A stretch of 64,000 nt of DNA, from positions 212,981-276,980 of the forward strand of contig NZ_CAJHCQ010000011.1 of assembly GCF_904848665.1 (NCBI RefSeq), read 5' to 3'. Shown here in pieces: positions 8,325 to 17,602 of this stretch; within the stretch, counting starts at the first letter, position 1, and the number at the start of each line of letters is the position of its first letter. The translations under genes and the position numbers were made by a program. The notes under the pieces are model-generated. The model did not search any database and was not told the origin of the DNA. It saw only the letters and a list, made by a program, of their open reading frames with translations. Source of the stretch: Paraburkholderia hiiakae (GTDB lineage Bacteria > Pseudomonadota > Gammaproteobacteria > Burkholderiales > Burkholderiaceae).

Positions 8325-11300
8325 ATGGAAGGCGCACGCACCTCGGGCATGCTGATCAAGCCGATTCATCTGGTTCCCTCGAGCGCGGGCCATGGCTCGC
8401 CGCTCGCGCGGCGCCTGCGTGACGCACTGCGCGGCGACGTATTTTTCGACGCCGCGAGCCGCGGCCGTTACGCAACCGACGCCTCGATCTACCAGATCAT
8501 GCCCATCGGCGTGGTGGTGCCGCGCGATCAGGACGACTTGCGCGCCGCGCTGGAAGTGGCGCGCCTCGAGCATGCTCCTGTGCTGGCGCGCGGCGCGGGT
8601 ACGAGCCAGTGCGGCCAGACGGTGGGCGAAGCGCTCGTGATCGATACGTCGAAGTGGCTCAACAATATCGTCGATTTCGATGCCGATGCGCGTACGGTGA
8701 CGGTCGAGCCGGGCGTCGTGCTGGATCATCTGAACGCGTGGCTCAAGCCGCACGGGCTGTGGTTTCCCGTGGACGTTTCGACGGCCGCGCAGTGCACGAT
8801 CGGCGGCATGGCGGGCAACAATTCGTGCGGCTCGCGCTCGATCGAATACGGCAACATGGTGCACAACGTGCTCGGCATCGACGCGATTCTCGCGGACGGC
8901 AGCGAGGCCCGTTTCCAGTCGTTGAAGCTGCCGCACGAGGGCGCGCGGCTGGCGGCGCTGCTCGAAGGTGTGCAACGCATCGCCACGCGCGAGCGCGGCG
9001 AGATCGCTGAACGCATGCCGAAGGTGTTGCGCCGCGTGGCCGGCTACAACATCGACCTGTTCGACTGCCAGAACCCGCTCGCCTATACCGACGACGGCGT
9101 GGCGAATCTCGCGCATCTGCTCGTGGGCTCCGAAGGCACGCTCGCATTCAGCCACCAGATCACGCTGAAGCTCGCGCCACTGCCCGCGCACAAAACGCTG
9201 GGCGTGGTGAGCTTTCCGACCTTCTGGCAGGCGATGGATGCGGCGCAGCACATCGTCAAGCTCAAGCCGACTGCGGTGGAGCTAGTCGATCGCACGATGA
9301 TCGAACTCGCGCTTGGCAATCCGGGCTTTAAGCCGGTGATCGAAAAGGCGCTGGTGGGCAGGCCCGAGGCGATCCTGCTGGTCGAATTCGCTGGCGAGAA
9401 TCGTGATGATCAGGTGCGCCGCCTCGATGGTCTGGTTGAACTGATGGGCGACCTCGGTCTGCCGGACTCAGTCGTGAAGATGACCGATGCGAACGAGCAA
9501 AAGGCGCTGTGGGAAGTGCGCAAGGCAGGCCTGAACATCATGATGAGCATGAAGGGCGACGGCAAGCCCGTCTCGTTCATCGAGGATTGCGCCGTGCCGC
9601 TCGAACATCTCGCTGAGTACACGAGCCGCCTGACTGAAGTCTTCCATCGGCATGGCACCGAGGGCACGTGGTACGCGCACGCGAGCGTCGGCACGCTGCA
9701 CGTGCGCCCGATTCTCGACATGCGCCGCGATGGTGCGACGAAAATGCGCGCGATAGGGGAAGAGGCTGCAGAACTGGTACGCGAATACAAGGGCGCGTTT
9801 TCGGGCGAGCACGGCGACGGCCTGTGCCGCGGCGAATGGATTGCCTGGCAGTACGGACCGAAGATCAACCAGGCCTTCATGGAGATCAAGCAGCTGTTCG
9901 ATCCCGAGAACCGCTTCAACCCTGACAAGATCGTCCGCCCGCCGAAGATGGACGACGCGAAGCTGTTCCGCTTCGCGCCGGGATATCGCGAGCGCCAGAT
10001 GCGGCCGATGCTCGACTGGTCGGCGTGGGACGTGGACCGCGATCCGCTAACGGGTGTTGAAACGCCGCCCGGCAGCGGCGACGACCTGACTGGCGGCCTC
10101 GCGAAAGCCGTGGAGATGTGCAACAACAACGGCCACTGCCGCAAGTTCGACGCGGGCACGATGTGCCCCAGCTATCGCGTGACGAAGGACGAGAAGCATG
10201 TGACGCGCGGCCGCGCGAACACGCTGCGGCTCGCGATTTCGGGGCAGTTGGGCGAGGACGGACTCGCGAGCGATGAGGTCAAGGACACGCTCGACCTGTG
10301 CGTATCGTGCAAGGGCTGCAAGCGCGACTGCCCGACCGGCGTGGACATGGCGAAGCTGAAGATCGAGGCGCGCGCGGCGTGGAATATGAAGCACGGCGTG
10401 AAGCTGAGGGAGAGGATGATTGCGTTTTTGCCGCGCTATGCGCGCCGTGCGGCGAAGGCGGGAGGCTTCGCAGCGGCTGGCGAGCGGATTCCTTTGGTAT
10501 CCGCGTGGGTTAAGCGCGCGCTCGGTCTCGCGCCGCAACGCTCGCTGCCTCAGTTCCGACCGTCGTTCCTTCTGGCGGTTGCGGCCGCAAAGCGGGACGC
10601 AGCAGCGGCAACCAAAGAGGTGGTGCTGTTCGTCGATACGTTCAACGACAACTTCGAGCCCGAAAACGCCCGCGCCGCGAAACGGGTGCTAGAAGCGGCC
10701 GGTTATTTCGTGCACTTCAATGTGCGCGGCGAAGAACGCCCGCTATGCTGCGGGCGCACGTTCCTCGCAGCGGGGCTGGTGGACGAGGCGAAGCGCGAGG
10801 CGCGGCGCCTGCTCGACACGCTCATGCCATTCGTCGCGCGCGGCGTTTCGATCGTCGGGCTCGAACCTTCGTGCCTGCTCTCGATGCGCGACGAGTTCCT
10901 GCAATACGGCTACGGCGACGAGGCCCGCGAGCTCTCGGCCGCGGCGTTCCTGTTCGAAGAATTTCTCGTGCGCGAGAAAGGCGCGGGCCGATTCGATCTG
11001 GCCTTGCACCCACTCGACGCGCCGCGCGCGTGGGTGCACGGCCATTGTCACCAGAAAGCGTTCGACGCCTTCCGGCCCGTGCTCACGGTGCTGGGCTGGA
11101 TTCCGGGGCTGGACGTGAAGCCGATCGAATCGTCATGCTGCGGGATGGCGGGGAGCTTCGGTTACGAAGCGGAGCACTACGAAGCGTCGCTTGCGATGGC
11201 CGAGCTTTCGCTGTTGCCCGCCGTGCGCAAAGCGGATCGCGCCGATCTCGTCGTGGCGGATGGCACGAGTTGCCGCCACCAGATCCACGACGGCGCGAAC

Positions 11301-11348
11301 GTCACGGCGCTGCACGTGGCGCGCGTGCTGGAAATGGCGATGAATTAG
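8325..11348 (+). CDS. Two-part FAD-linked oxidoreductase / Fe-S protein (D-2-hydroxyacid dehydrogenase, YdiJ-like)
   Basis: This 1007-residue protein joins a PCMH-type FAD domain (about 45-300), a FAD-oxidase C domain (about 300-545), a ferredoxin-like segment and a CCG-domain region. Visible motifs include CVSCKGCKRDCPTG near residue 660 for a 4Fe-4S cluster, CNNNGHC, CCGRTF near 807, and SSCCGMAGSFGYE near 930. The layout matches the fused D-2-hydroxyglutarate/D-lactate dehydrogenase-like YdiJ family, in which glycolate-oxidase-like D and F subunits are one chain. It oxidises a D-2-hydroxy acid and passes electrons to the respiratory chain. The ATG at 8325 follows GGGAG; an ATG at 8349 lacks a site. 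Confidence 0.88.
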   Translation: MEGARTSGMLIKPIHLVPSSAGHGSPLARRLRDALRGDVFFDAASRGRYATDASIYQIMPIGVVVPRDQDDLRAALEVARLEHAPVLARGAGTSQCGQTVGEALVIDTSKWLNNIVDFDADARTVTVEPGVVLDHLNAWLKPHGLWFPVDVSTAAQCTIGGMAGNNSCGSRSIEYGNMVHNVLGIDAILADGSEARFQSLKLPHEGARLAALLEGVQRIATRERGEIAERMPKVLRRVAGYNIDLFDCQNPLAYTDDGVANLAHLLVGSEGTLAFSHQITLKLAPLPAHKTLGVVSFPTFWQAMDAAQHIVKLKPTAVELVDRTMIELALGNPGFKPVIEKALVGRPEAILLVEFAGENRDDQVRRLDGLVELMGDLGLPDSVVKMTDANEQKALWEVRKAGLNIMMSMKGDGKPVSFIEDCAVPLEHLAEYTSRLTEVFHRHGTEGTWYAHASVGTLHVRPILDMRRDGATKMRAIGEEAAELVREYKGAFSGEHGDGLCRGEWIAWQYGPKINQAFMEIKQLFDPENRFNPDKIVRPPKMDDAKLFRFAPGYRERQMRPMLDWSAWDVDRDPLTGVETPPGSGDDLTGGLAKAVEMCNNNGHCRKFDAGTMCPSYRVTKDEKHVTRGRANTLRLAISGQLGEDGLASDEVKDTLDLCVSCKGCKRDCPTGVDMAKLKIEARAAWNMKHGVKLRERMIAFLPRYARRAAKAGGFAAAGERIPLVSAWVKRALGLAPQRSLPQFRPSFLLAVAAAKRDAAAATKEVVLFVDTFNDNFEPENARAAKRVLEAAGYFVHFNVRGEERPLCCGRTFLAAGLVDEAKREARRLLDTLMPFVARGVSIVGLEPSCLLSMRDEFLQYGYGDEARELSAAAFLFEEFLVREKGAGRFDLALHPLDAPRAWVHGHCHQKAFDAFRPVLTVLGWIPGLDVKPIESSCCGMAGSFGYEAEHYEASLAMAELSLLPAVRKADRADLVVADGTSCRHQIHDGANVTALHVARVLEMAMN

Positions 11349-12439
11349 TTTGCGAGTGTGCTCGTGCCCTGGCGCGAGCACACGGCATCTACGGCGTGCA
11401 GCATCTTGCCGAAGAACGTATCCGCGAATGCTGAGTCGAGCCAGCGCACGATCAGCGCGATCTTGCGCTCGGGCTCGATCCACATAAACGAGCTTCCCGC
11501 GCCCACGCCAAAATAACTCGATTCGGGCACGCTGGGAAACACGCGCCGCTCCGTATTGAGCCAGACCAGTGAGCCGTAGAACGGCGCGAGCGGGCAGGGT
11601 GTGCGCATGCGCGCGATCCATTCGCTCGAGAGCACGCGATTGCCAGAGGCTACGCCATCGTCGAGCAACATTTGTGCGATCTTCAATTGATCGTTCGCGC
11701 TCACCGACATGCCGCCGCCCCAATGCGAGCCGCCGGGCACCGATTGCACGCGTCTGCCATCCAGATCGATCCACGCGTTGTCGTAGCCGACCCATTGCCA
11801 GTTCTCGCTCGCGCCAACGGGCCGCATGATCGTCTCGCGAAATACTTCGGGTAACGAACGACCGAACAGATGCAGGAGCGCGAGCGAAAGCTGGTTGATG
11901 CGCACGTCGTTGTATTCCCAATACGTGCCGGGCGCCTGCAACGGGCGCAAATCGCCTTTCTTCCCGTTGGGCGGCTCGCCGAAGGTGACGGCGCGATAGT
12001 GATCGGCCTGATCGGAAAGGCCGAAGCACTTGCCCGTCCATTCGCTCGTCTGTTGCAGCAGATGCGTCCACGTGACGGTCGCGTTGTGGTCATCGTCGAA
12101 GCCGATGCCGGGCACGCGCGCGCGTACGGGCTCGTCGGGATCGGGCAAGAGGCCGCGGTCGTGCGCCACGCCCGCGAGCAGCGCCAGATATGTCTTCGCG
12201 ATGCTGAAGGTCAGATCGGGCCGATCGGGCTCGCCCCATTGCGCGAGCAGACGCCCATTCACGGCAACGGCGCCCGACACAGGGCCACGATCGTGGATGG
12301 GGCCGAGCAACCGGTTCCACGGCGGCGGGTCGTTCACGTGCACGCCGAAATTGCCATCGGCGTTACGGTCCCATGCCGATTCGTGATCGACGGAAAACTG
12401 GATGGCGTCCTGAAGTTCTTGCGGCAAATCGTGTTGCAT
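11345..12439 (-). CDS. Serine hydrolase of the class C beta-lactamase / EstB family
   Basis: The 364-residue protein has the penicillin-binding fold SxxK motif SIAK at residues 79-82, giving Ser79 as nucleophile and Lys82, plus a Tyr near residue 176 in YWEYNDVR. No signal peptide is visible, so it acts in the cytoplasm, unlike true AmpC. Relatives are esterases, amidases or D-aminopeptidases. It is last in a minus-strand operon after an M20 peptidase and an MHS transporter, 41 bases behind the transporter. The start at 12439 follows AAGGAA; an upstream ATG at 12484 would overlap the transporter stop. Its stop overlaps the convergent oxidoreductase by four bases. Confidence 0.82.
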   Translation of the reverse strand: MQHDLPQELQDAIQFSVDHESAWDRNADGNFGVHVNDPPPWNRLLGPIHDRGPVSGAVAVNGRLLAQWGEPDRPDLTFSIAKTYLALLAGVAHDRGLLPDPDEPVRARVPGIGFDDDHNATVTWTHLLQQTSEWTGKCFGLSDQADHYRAVTFGEPPNGKKGDLRPLQAPGTYWEYNDVRINQLSLALLHLFGRSLPEVFRETIMRPVGASENWQWVGYDNAWIDLDGRRVQSVPGGSHWGGGMSVSANDQLKIAQMLLDDGVASGNRVLSSEWIARMRTPCPLAPFYGSLVWLNTERRVFPSVPESSYFGVGAGSSFMWIEPERKIALIVRWLDSAFADTFFGKMLHAVDAVCSRQGTSTLAN

Positions 12440-12480
12440 ACGTGCGTGTTTCCTTTTGCTTGTTCCTGTACGGCGCCGGT

Positions 12481-13791
12481 TCAACGGGCGCCCAGCTTGA
12501 CGCGCGCCCAGATCAGCGTAGCGAGGCTCAACACGGCCGCGAACATCAGCCAGAGTCCCGGCGCGAGATTATTGCTCGTCGCCGCAATGAGCGAGGCCAC
12601 GGCAAGCGGCGTGAAACCGCCGAATACGGTCGTGCCGACGTTGTAGGCGAGCGCCATGCCCGTGGTGCGCGTGCGCGTGGGGAAGAAGCTCGCCATGAGC
12701 GCCGGAATCGAGGCGAAATAGGTGACTTTCAACACCGCGATCCAGATCACGGCGGCCAGCAGCGTGGGCAGCGAAGGACGCGCGTTCAAGAACATGAACG
12801 CTGGATAGACGGTGAGCAGGAACAGCACGCCCGCTACGAACATGATGCGCGTGCGGCCCACCTTGTCCGACCAGTGGCCCACAATGGGCGTGAGCACGAT
12901 GGCAATCAGGCCGGCCACGAGCGTGGCGATAAAGCCCGACGAAGGCGCGAGACCGAGTTGCCGTGCGGCATAGGTCGGCATGTAGAGGAGCACGTATTGG
13001 GCCGATGTGGTCAGTATCAGCACACCAATCGATGCAATCACACCCGACTTTTGCGTGGGGAACAGTTCGCGCACGGGCGACTCGGCTTTTTCGGCGCGCT
13101 CGAATTCGGGCGTTTCGTCGATGCGTCTGCGGATATAAAGACCCACGGGTCCAATTAGCACACCGAACAGAAATGGAATGCGCCAGCCCCAGCTTTCGAG
13201 CTGTGGCTGCGTGAGCGTGCCCATGATCACGGCGCCGAACAGGGAGACGAGCACCGTGCTCGCACCCTGGCTCGAGAACTGCCAGCTCGACATGAAACCG
13301 CTGCGCTGCGGCGCGTGTTCGATCAGGAAGGCGGTGGAACTGCCGAACTCGCCGCCTGCCGAAAAGCCTTGCAGAAGCCGCGAGGCGAAAAGGCCGATGG
13401 GCGCGAGTATGCCGATCGTCGCGTAAGTGGGCATGAGCGCGACCATGCCGGTGCCGATGGTCATCATCGATATGGAGAGCGTGAGCGACGCCTTGCGGCC
13501 CTTGCGGTCGCTGTATGAGCCGAGCACGAGCGCGCCGAACGGCCGCGCGAGATACGAGAGCGCGAATGTGCCGAGCGTGAGCAGCAGCGAAATCGTCGCG
13601 TTGTGAACGGGAAAGAAAAGCTTGGAGAGCGTCGAGGCGAAGTAGCCGTACGCCAGCAGGTCGTAGAACTCGAGCGCATTGCCTATCGAAGTCGCGATGA
13701 TGAGCCGCGAGACGCTCTTGCCTGAAGTGCTTTGCTCGGGCGCTGACCAGGGCTCGCTGCCGTGATGCGCGGGTAGGGAGTCGATGCTCAT
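12481..13791 (-). CDS. MHS-family MFS transporter
   Basis: The 436-residue membrane protein has the MHS features SIGNALEFYDLLAYGYFA at the start and RPFGALVLGSYSDRKGRK after helix 2, plus GFSAGGEFGSS in helix 4. It starts ten bases after the stop of the M20 peptidase and has a strong AGGAGG site. It is related to, but clearly diverged from, the MHS transporter at 1119-2423. It probably imports the peptide or amide substrate of the flanking hydrolases. Confidence 0.9.
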   Translation of the reverse strand: MSIDSLPAHHGSEPWSAPEQSTSGKSVSRLIIATSIGNALEFYDLLAYGYFASTLSKLFFPVHNATISLLLTLGTFALSYLARPFGALVLGSYSDRKGRKASLTLSISMMTIGTGMVALMPTYATIGILAPIGLFASRLLQGFSAGGEFGSSTAFLIEHAPQRSGFMSSWQFSSQGASTVLVSLFGAVIMGTLTQPQLESWGWRIPFLFGVLIGPVGLYIRRRIDETPEFERAEKAESPVRELFPTQKSGVIASIGVLILTTSAQYVLLYMPTYAARQLGLAPSSGFIATLVAGLIAIVLTPIVGHWSDKVGRTRIMFVAGVLFLLTVYPAFMFLNARPSLPTLLAAVIWIAVLKVTYFASIPALMASFFPTRTRTTGMALAYNVGTTVFGGFTPLAVASLIAATSNNLAPGLWLMFAAVLSLATLIWARVKLGAR

Positions 13792-13801
13792 TGCCGCCTC
13801 C

Positions 13802-15220
13802 TCATGCACGTGTTGTTGGATGTGGTGCGGGGTTGGACGCGCCGGCCTCTCTAGCGCCGAGGTCCCAGAAGAGGCCAGCCATGATGCGCAGCCCGTCGCG
13901 CACGACCGGGCCGAGCAGGTGCTCGTTCGGTGCGTGTTGCGAGCAGCCTGGATACGAATGCGGCACCCACAGCGTGGGCATGCCGAGCACTTCGGCGAAT
14001 ACGTCATTGGGCAGCGTGCCGCCCAGGTTCGGCAGCAGCACGGGCTCGGCTCCCGTGGTCGCGCGCAGCGAGCGCAGCGCCCATTGCACCCACGCGTTGT
14101 CGGGATCGACACGCGTGGCCGGCGCGCCGCGCTCCACGTCGAGCGCGATCATGTCGAAGCCGTGTGCGTCGAGGTGCGCGCGTACGATGCGTTCGAGGTT
14201 CTGCCAGCGGGTGCCGACGACGAAGCGAATCTGCATGTAAGCGATAGCGTGCGGTGGAATCGCGTTCACGGGCTTCTCGGGGTTGCCTGTGCGGAACGCG
14301 AGCACTTCCAGATTGTTCCAGCCGAACACGCGCTCGGTGGGTGTGAGGCCCGGTTCGCCATAGTCGCGATCGACTTCGGGCTCGCCCGGACTGCCGCCCA
14401 CGCGAATATCGGCGAGCGCGCGGCGCACGGATTCCGGAATGGGCGGCGGGCGCAGGCCCTCTACGAGAATCTTGCCGTTTGCGTCGACCATCGAGGCGAT
14501 CGCGTTCGCGAGCACGACGCCCGGATTGCGCAAGAGGCCGCCCCAGTTGCCCGAATGATGGCCGCCTTCGCGCAGCGTCAGTTCGAGCTTGAAATTGACG
14601 AGGCCGCGCGAGCCGAGAAAGATCGTCGGGCGGTGCGCGCCAAGGCGCGGGCCGTCGGAGGCGATCAGCACGTCGGCGGCGAGTTCGTCGCGCAACTGCG
14701 TGCACAGTTCGTGCAGACCCGGCGAGCCGACTTCCTCGCCCGTTTCGAAGAGCAGCTTGAGGTTGAAGCCGAGCTTGCGGCCGCGCGCGTCGAGCACGGC
14801 CTTGAGCGCGGCGAGGTTGATGCTGTGCTGGCCTTTGTTGTCGGCGGTGCCGCGGCCGTACCAGCGTTCGCCCTCGACGGTCACGTCCCACGGCGTGAGC
14901 CCTGTGCGCCATTGCGCGTCGTAGCCGCGCACCACGTCGCCGTGGCCGTAGCTGAGCACGGTGGGCAGCGCATCGTCTTCGTGACGGTGGGCAATCAGGA
15001 ATGGGCCCGCGCCTTTGGCGGGATTTTCGACGACACGGCAGGTAAAGCCCCATTCGATAAGGAGCGGTGTGAGCTCATCAACCAGATAACCGCGCAGGCG
15101 CTCGCCGCTGTCCGGCTCCTGGCTCTCGGTGCGATACGCCACACGGCGGCGCAGATCGTTCAGGAAGTGACCTGAATCGTATTGACCGGCTGCGGTTTGA
15201 ATGGCGGTGTCACGGGTCAA
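13802..15220 (-). CDS. M20 family metallopeptidase
   Basis: The 472-residue enzyme shows the M20A pattern SYGHGDVV (metal histidine and aspartate near residues 90-95), GRGTADNKGQ (bridging aspartate) and FETGEEVGSPG (general base and metal glutamates). A dimerisation domain with RGLVNFKLEL follows. It is predicted to be a cytosolic carboxypeptidase or dipeptidase. It is the first gene of an operon with an MHS transporter and a serine hydrolase, and is divergent from a LysR gene. Lid and substrate residues do not allow a specific substrate to be named. Confidence 0.88.
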   Translation of the reverse strand: MTRDTAIQTAAGQYDSGHFLNDLRRRVAYRTESQEPDSGERLRGYLVDELTPLLIEWGFTCRVVENPAKGAGPFLIAHRHEDDALPTVLSYGHGDVVRGYDAQWRTGLTPWDVTVEGERWYGRGTADNKGQHSINLAALKAVLDARGRKLGFNLKLLFETGEEVGSPGLHELCTQLRDELAADVLIASDGPRLGAHRPTIFLGSRGLVNFKLELTLREGGHHSGNWGGLLRNPGVVLANAIASMVDANGKILVEGLRPPPIPESVRRALADIRVGGSPGEPEVDRDYGEPGLTPTERVFGWNNLEVLAFRTGNPEKPVNAIPPHAIAYMQIRFVVGTRWQNLERIVRAHLDAHGFDMIALDVERGAPATRVDPDNAWVQWALRSLRATTGAEPVLLPNLGGTLPNDVFAEVLGMPTLWVPHSYPGCSQHAPNEHLLGPVVRDGLRIMAGLFWDLGAREAGASNPAPHPTTRA

Positions 15221-15301
15221 CTCATGTCTCCCTGTTTTAAGGCCGTCGAACGATCCTGCAGCCGCCGATATTTCGGCACAATTACAATATTTGTGATCTA
15301 T

Positions 15302-15320
15302 CTTTGCCGAAACGGCAAAG
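15302..15320. promoter_or_regulatory. Inverted repeat just upstream of the LysR gene
   Basis: Perfect eight-base arms CTTTGCCG and CGGCAAAG surround AAA, ending 23 bases before the LysR start. It is a probable autoregulatory operator; an A/T-rich stretch with LysR-like T-N11-A character lies immediately upstream. Confidence 0.5.
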
Positions 15321-15343
15321 CGGACGAGGCCGCGCTCATCGAC

Positions 15344-16252
15344 ATGGACAACACCGCACTGCGCTATTTTCTGGAAGTGGCCCGCAGCGGCTCGCTGAGC
15401 AAGGCGTCCGAACGGCTTTACGTGGCCGTTTCGGCGCTCAGTCGCCAGATCGCCCGGCTCGAGGAAGAACTCGGCACGCCGTTATTCGAGCGGCGGCCGC
15501 GCGGCATGGTGCTGAGCGAGGCGGGGCGCATGCTCGCCGAGCACGCGCGGCGCAGTCTGCTCGAATCGGAGCGCGTGGTCGGCGAGATTCGCGGGCTGAG
15601 CGAGGGCGGTCGCGCGACCATACGCGTGGCGAGCTCCGAGGGCCTGGCGCCCGATTTTCTGCCGCAGGTGTTCGCGCATTTTCTCAGGACATATCCGCAA
15701 ACGCATTTTCAGCTGGACGTGTCGGCGCCCTCTGTTGCAACGCAGCGTGTGAGAGAGGGCACGGCCGATATCGCGCTGTGCTTCAGCCTCGCGCCGGAGA
15801 AAGAAATTGCGGTGCACTATTCGCAGCGCGCACCGATATTTGCGCTCATGCGTCGCGATCATCCGCTGGCGGCGCGCGAGTCGCTTTCGTTGCGCGATTT
15901 GATTCCGTGGCCGGTCGCCATGAACAACCAGGGCGTGACGATCCGCCAGCTACTCGACATCGCGTGCAGCCTCGAAGGGTTGATCTTCGAGCCGGTGTTC
16001 GTCAGCAACTATCATGTCGCACTGCAAAGATTCGTACGCCTGACCGATGGCGTGACGTTCACCGGCTTTCTGACCGTGCGCGGCCGTCTCGAGGTAGAGG
16101 GGCTTGCCGCGGTGCCGCTCACGAACCCGGAACTGCATCAGCGCACGCTGCAGATCCAGACGATGGCGGGCCGCACGCTGCCGCAGACCATGCGGGCTTT
16201 TCTCGACCTGCTCACGCGCGCGATCGACGACGAGGATCTCGCGTGCGGCTGA
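15344..16252 (+). CDS. LysR family transcriptional regulator
   Basis: The 302-residue protein starts with MDNTALRYFLEVARSGSLSK, the usual LysR N-terminus, with the recognition helix at about residues 18-40 and an effector domain to residue 300. The frame is open for another 54 codons upstream, but the ATG at 15344 gives the normal family length and N-terminus. The ribosome site is weak. It is divergent from the M20-MHS-hydrolase operon, its likely target. Confidence 0.88.
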   Translation: MDNTALRYFLEVARSGSLSKASERLYVAVSALSRQIARLEEELGTPLFERRPRGMVLSEAGRMLAEHARRSLLESERVVGEIRGLSEGGRATIRVASSEGLAPDFLPQVFAHFLRTYPQTHFQLDVSAPSVATQRVREGTADIALCFSLAPEKEIAVHYSQRAPIFALMRRDHPLAARESLSLRDLIPWPVAMNNQGVTIRQLLDIACSLEGLIFEPVFVSNYHVALQRFVRLTDGVTFTGFLTVRGRLEVEGLAAVPLTNPELHQRTLQIQTMAGRTLPQTMRAFLDLLTRAIDDEDLACG

Positions 16253-16258
16253 TTTCGC

Positions 16259-17602
16259 TTAAATCGTGAGCCCGGCCGTAAGCCTCGCGGCGAGCCTGCG
16301 CATGCCGGCGAAGACGGCGTCGGCTACGTCTTCGGGAAAATCGACGGGGATCTGCTTCGAGACGGCTTCGATCACACGCGGTGTTTGCGCCGCCACCTGC
16401 GCGAGCATCGCTTCGACTTCCGCCATGGCGAATCCCACGCGCTGGCCTTGCGCGATCCAGTGCCGGGGATAGATCTCCTCGACGCGATAGTGCCGGTTGC
16501 GCCCGCACACGGCCATCGCGAGGCTCACGCGCTGCGGCGGAATATGATTACGGCCCCGGCCGATGAGAGGATGCGCGCTGAGCACGTCGTAGAGCGGCGT
16601 GGTGGCGTACTCGCTGCCGGGCAGCAGCGCAATGCTGTAGTTCTTCGCGTGGCCGTCCGTTGCCGCGAGCAGCCAGAAGACGATTTGCGTCACGAAGAAG
16701 TGGCGGCGGTCGGCCGTGGCTTGCGCGGAACCGTCGAGGACTTGCATGATCGCGTCGATGCCCGGGCCGCCGTCGGCTTCGTACTTCACGAGCCCGGATG
16801 TGCCCGTGGCCTGGCACAGGTCTTCCTGCGGCAGGCGCACGATCCATTTGCCGTCGCTGGCAAGGCGCCGGTCGAAACGCTCCACGACCAGCGCCTTCGT
16901 ATCCTCGAATTGCGCGATTTCGCACGGCGCGACGGGCAAGCCGTAGGCCGCGATGATTTGCGTGCACAGCCACTCGTTTTCCACCGAGGTGCGCATGTCG
17001 GCGCGCATGTTGCCGACAAGGCCGAGCGGCAGTTTCAGGATGTGCGTGGTCGGTGTGCTGCCTTCGGGAAGCAGCCACTGCCCGCCATGCCGCAGCAGCG
17101 CGGTCTTTTCCTGCGCCCCGGCAATGGACAGCCGCAGGCTGTCCACGGAATCGTGCTCGCCCGCGTGCGGCGTGGCAGTCGTTTCGCGCAAGAGTTGCGC
17201 GATGTCGCTTTCGCTCAGGACGCGCCCCTTGATGCTCCTCAGGCTGGTGGGCGCAACGCCTGCGGGGAGAATCTGCAGTGCGCCCACGCAATCACGACCG
17301 AGCGCGGCGAGCAACTCGAACGGCGAGGTGCCGCCCGTCTGGTAGCGCGCGGCGATGCGTCTGCGAATGCGGTCGCTGTCCGGCAGCAGATTGTCGAAAT
17401 AATCCGCGACCATCTGGCCGCGCCAGGGCTGGTTGCCGGGCGTGAACGGCAGCGAGAGGGAGAGGGGGCGCCCTTGCTCGTCGTCGAGCCAGCTGTCGAG
17501 GTACACGAGGCGTTCATTGCCGCGCACGCTCTCCCAGTAGCCCACGGCCAGGCCGTTCATCCACAGGTCGAGCCGGTTGGGTCGACGTGGGCGTGCGCTC
17601 AC
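16259..17602 (-). CDS. hipA: HipA-type Ser/Thr kinase toxin
   Basis: The 447-residue protein has the full HipA layout. A short N-terminal subdomain (WMNGLAVGYW) precedes the kinase core. SIAGAQEKTALL at 159-170 contains Ser159, equivalent by alignment to the E. coli autophosphorylated Ser150. Lys190 (HILKLP) should bind ATP, Asp316 and Asn321 in ATDGHAKN form the catalytic site, and Asp339 (LYDV) the metal site. All key residues are present, so it should be active. Known HipA kinases phosphorylate glutamyl-tRNA synthetase or related targets and cause dormancy. It begins at GTG 17602 overlapping the hipB stop by four bases; no ATG fits. The same frame is open upstream through hipB, which is coincidental. 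Confidence 0.92.
   Translation of the reverse strand: MSARPRRPNRLDLWMNGLAVGYWESVRGNERLVYLDSWLDDEQGRPLSLSLPFTPGNQPWRGQMVADYFDNLLPDSDRIRRRIAARYQTGGTSPFELLAALGRDCVGALQILPAGVAPTSLRSIKGRVLSESDIAQLLRETTATPHAGEHDSVDSLRLSIAGAQEKTALLRHGGQWLLPEGSTPTTHILKLPLGLVGNMRADMRTSVENEWLCTQIIAAYGLPVAPCEIAQFEDTKALVVERFDRRLASDGKWIVRLPQEDLCQATGTSGLVKYEADGGPGIDAIMQVLDGSAQATADRRHFFVTQIVFWLLAATDGHAKNYSIALLPGSEYATTPLYDVLSAHPLIGRGRNHIPPQRVSLAMAVCGRNRHYRVEEIYPRHWIAQGQRVGFAMAEVEAMLAQVAAQTPRVIEAVSKQIPVDFPEDVADAVFAGMRRLAARLTAGLTI

Noticed and set aside
6642..9251. 869-codon minus-strand frame opposite the MFS and oxidoreductase genes
   Set aside because: Composition is Arg/His/Ala-rich without any motif, and both opposite-strand genes have clear domains.
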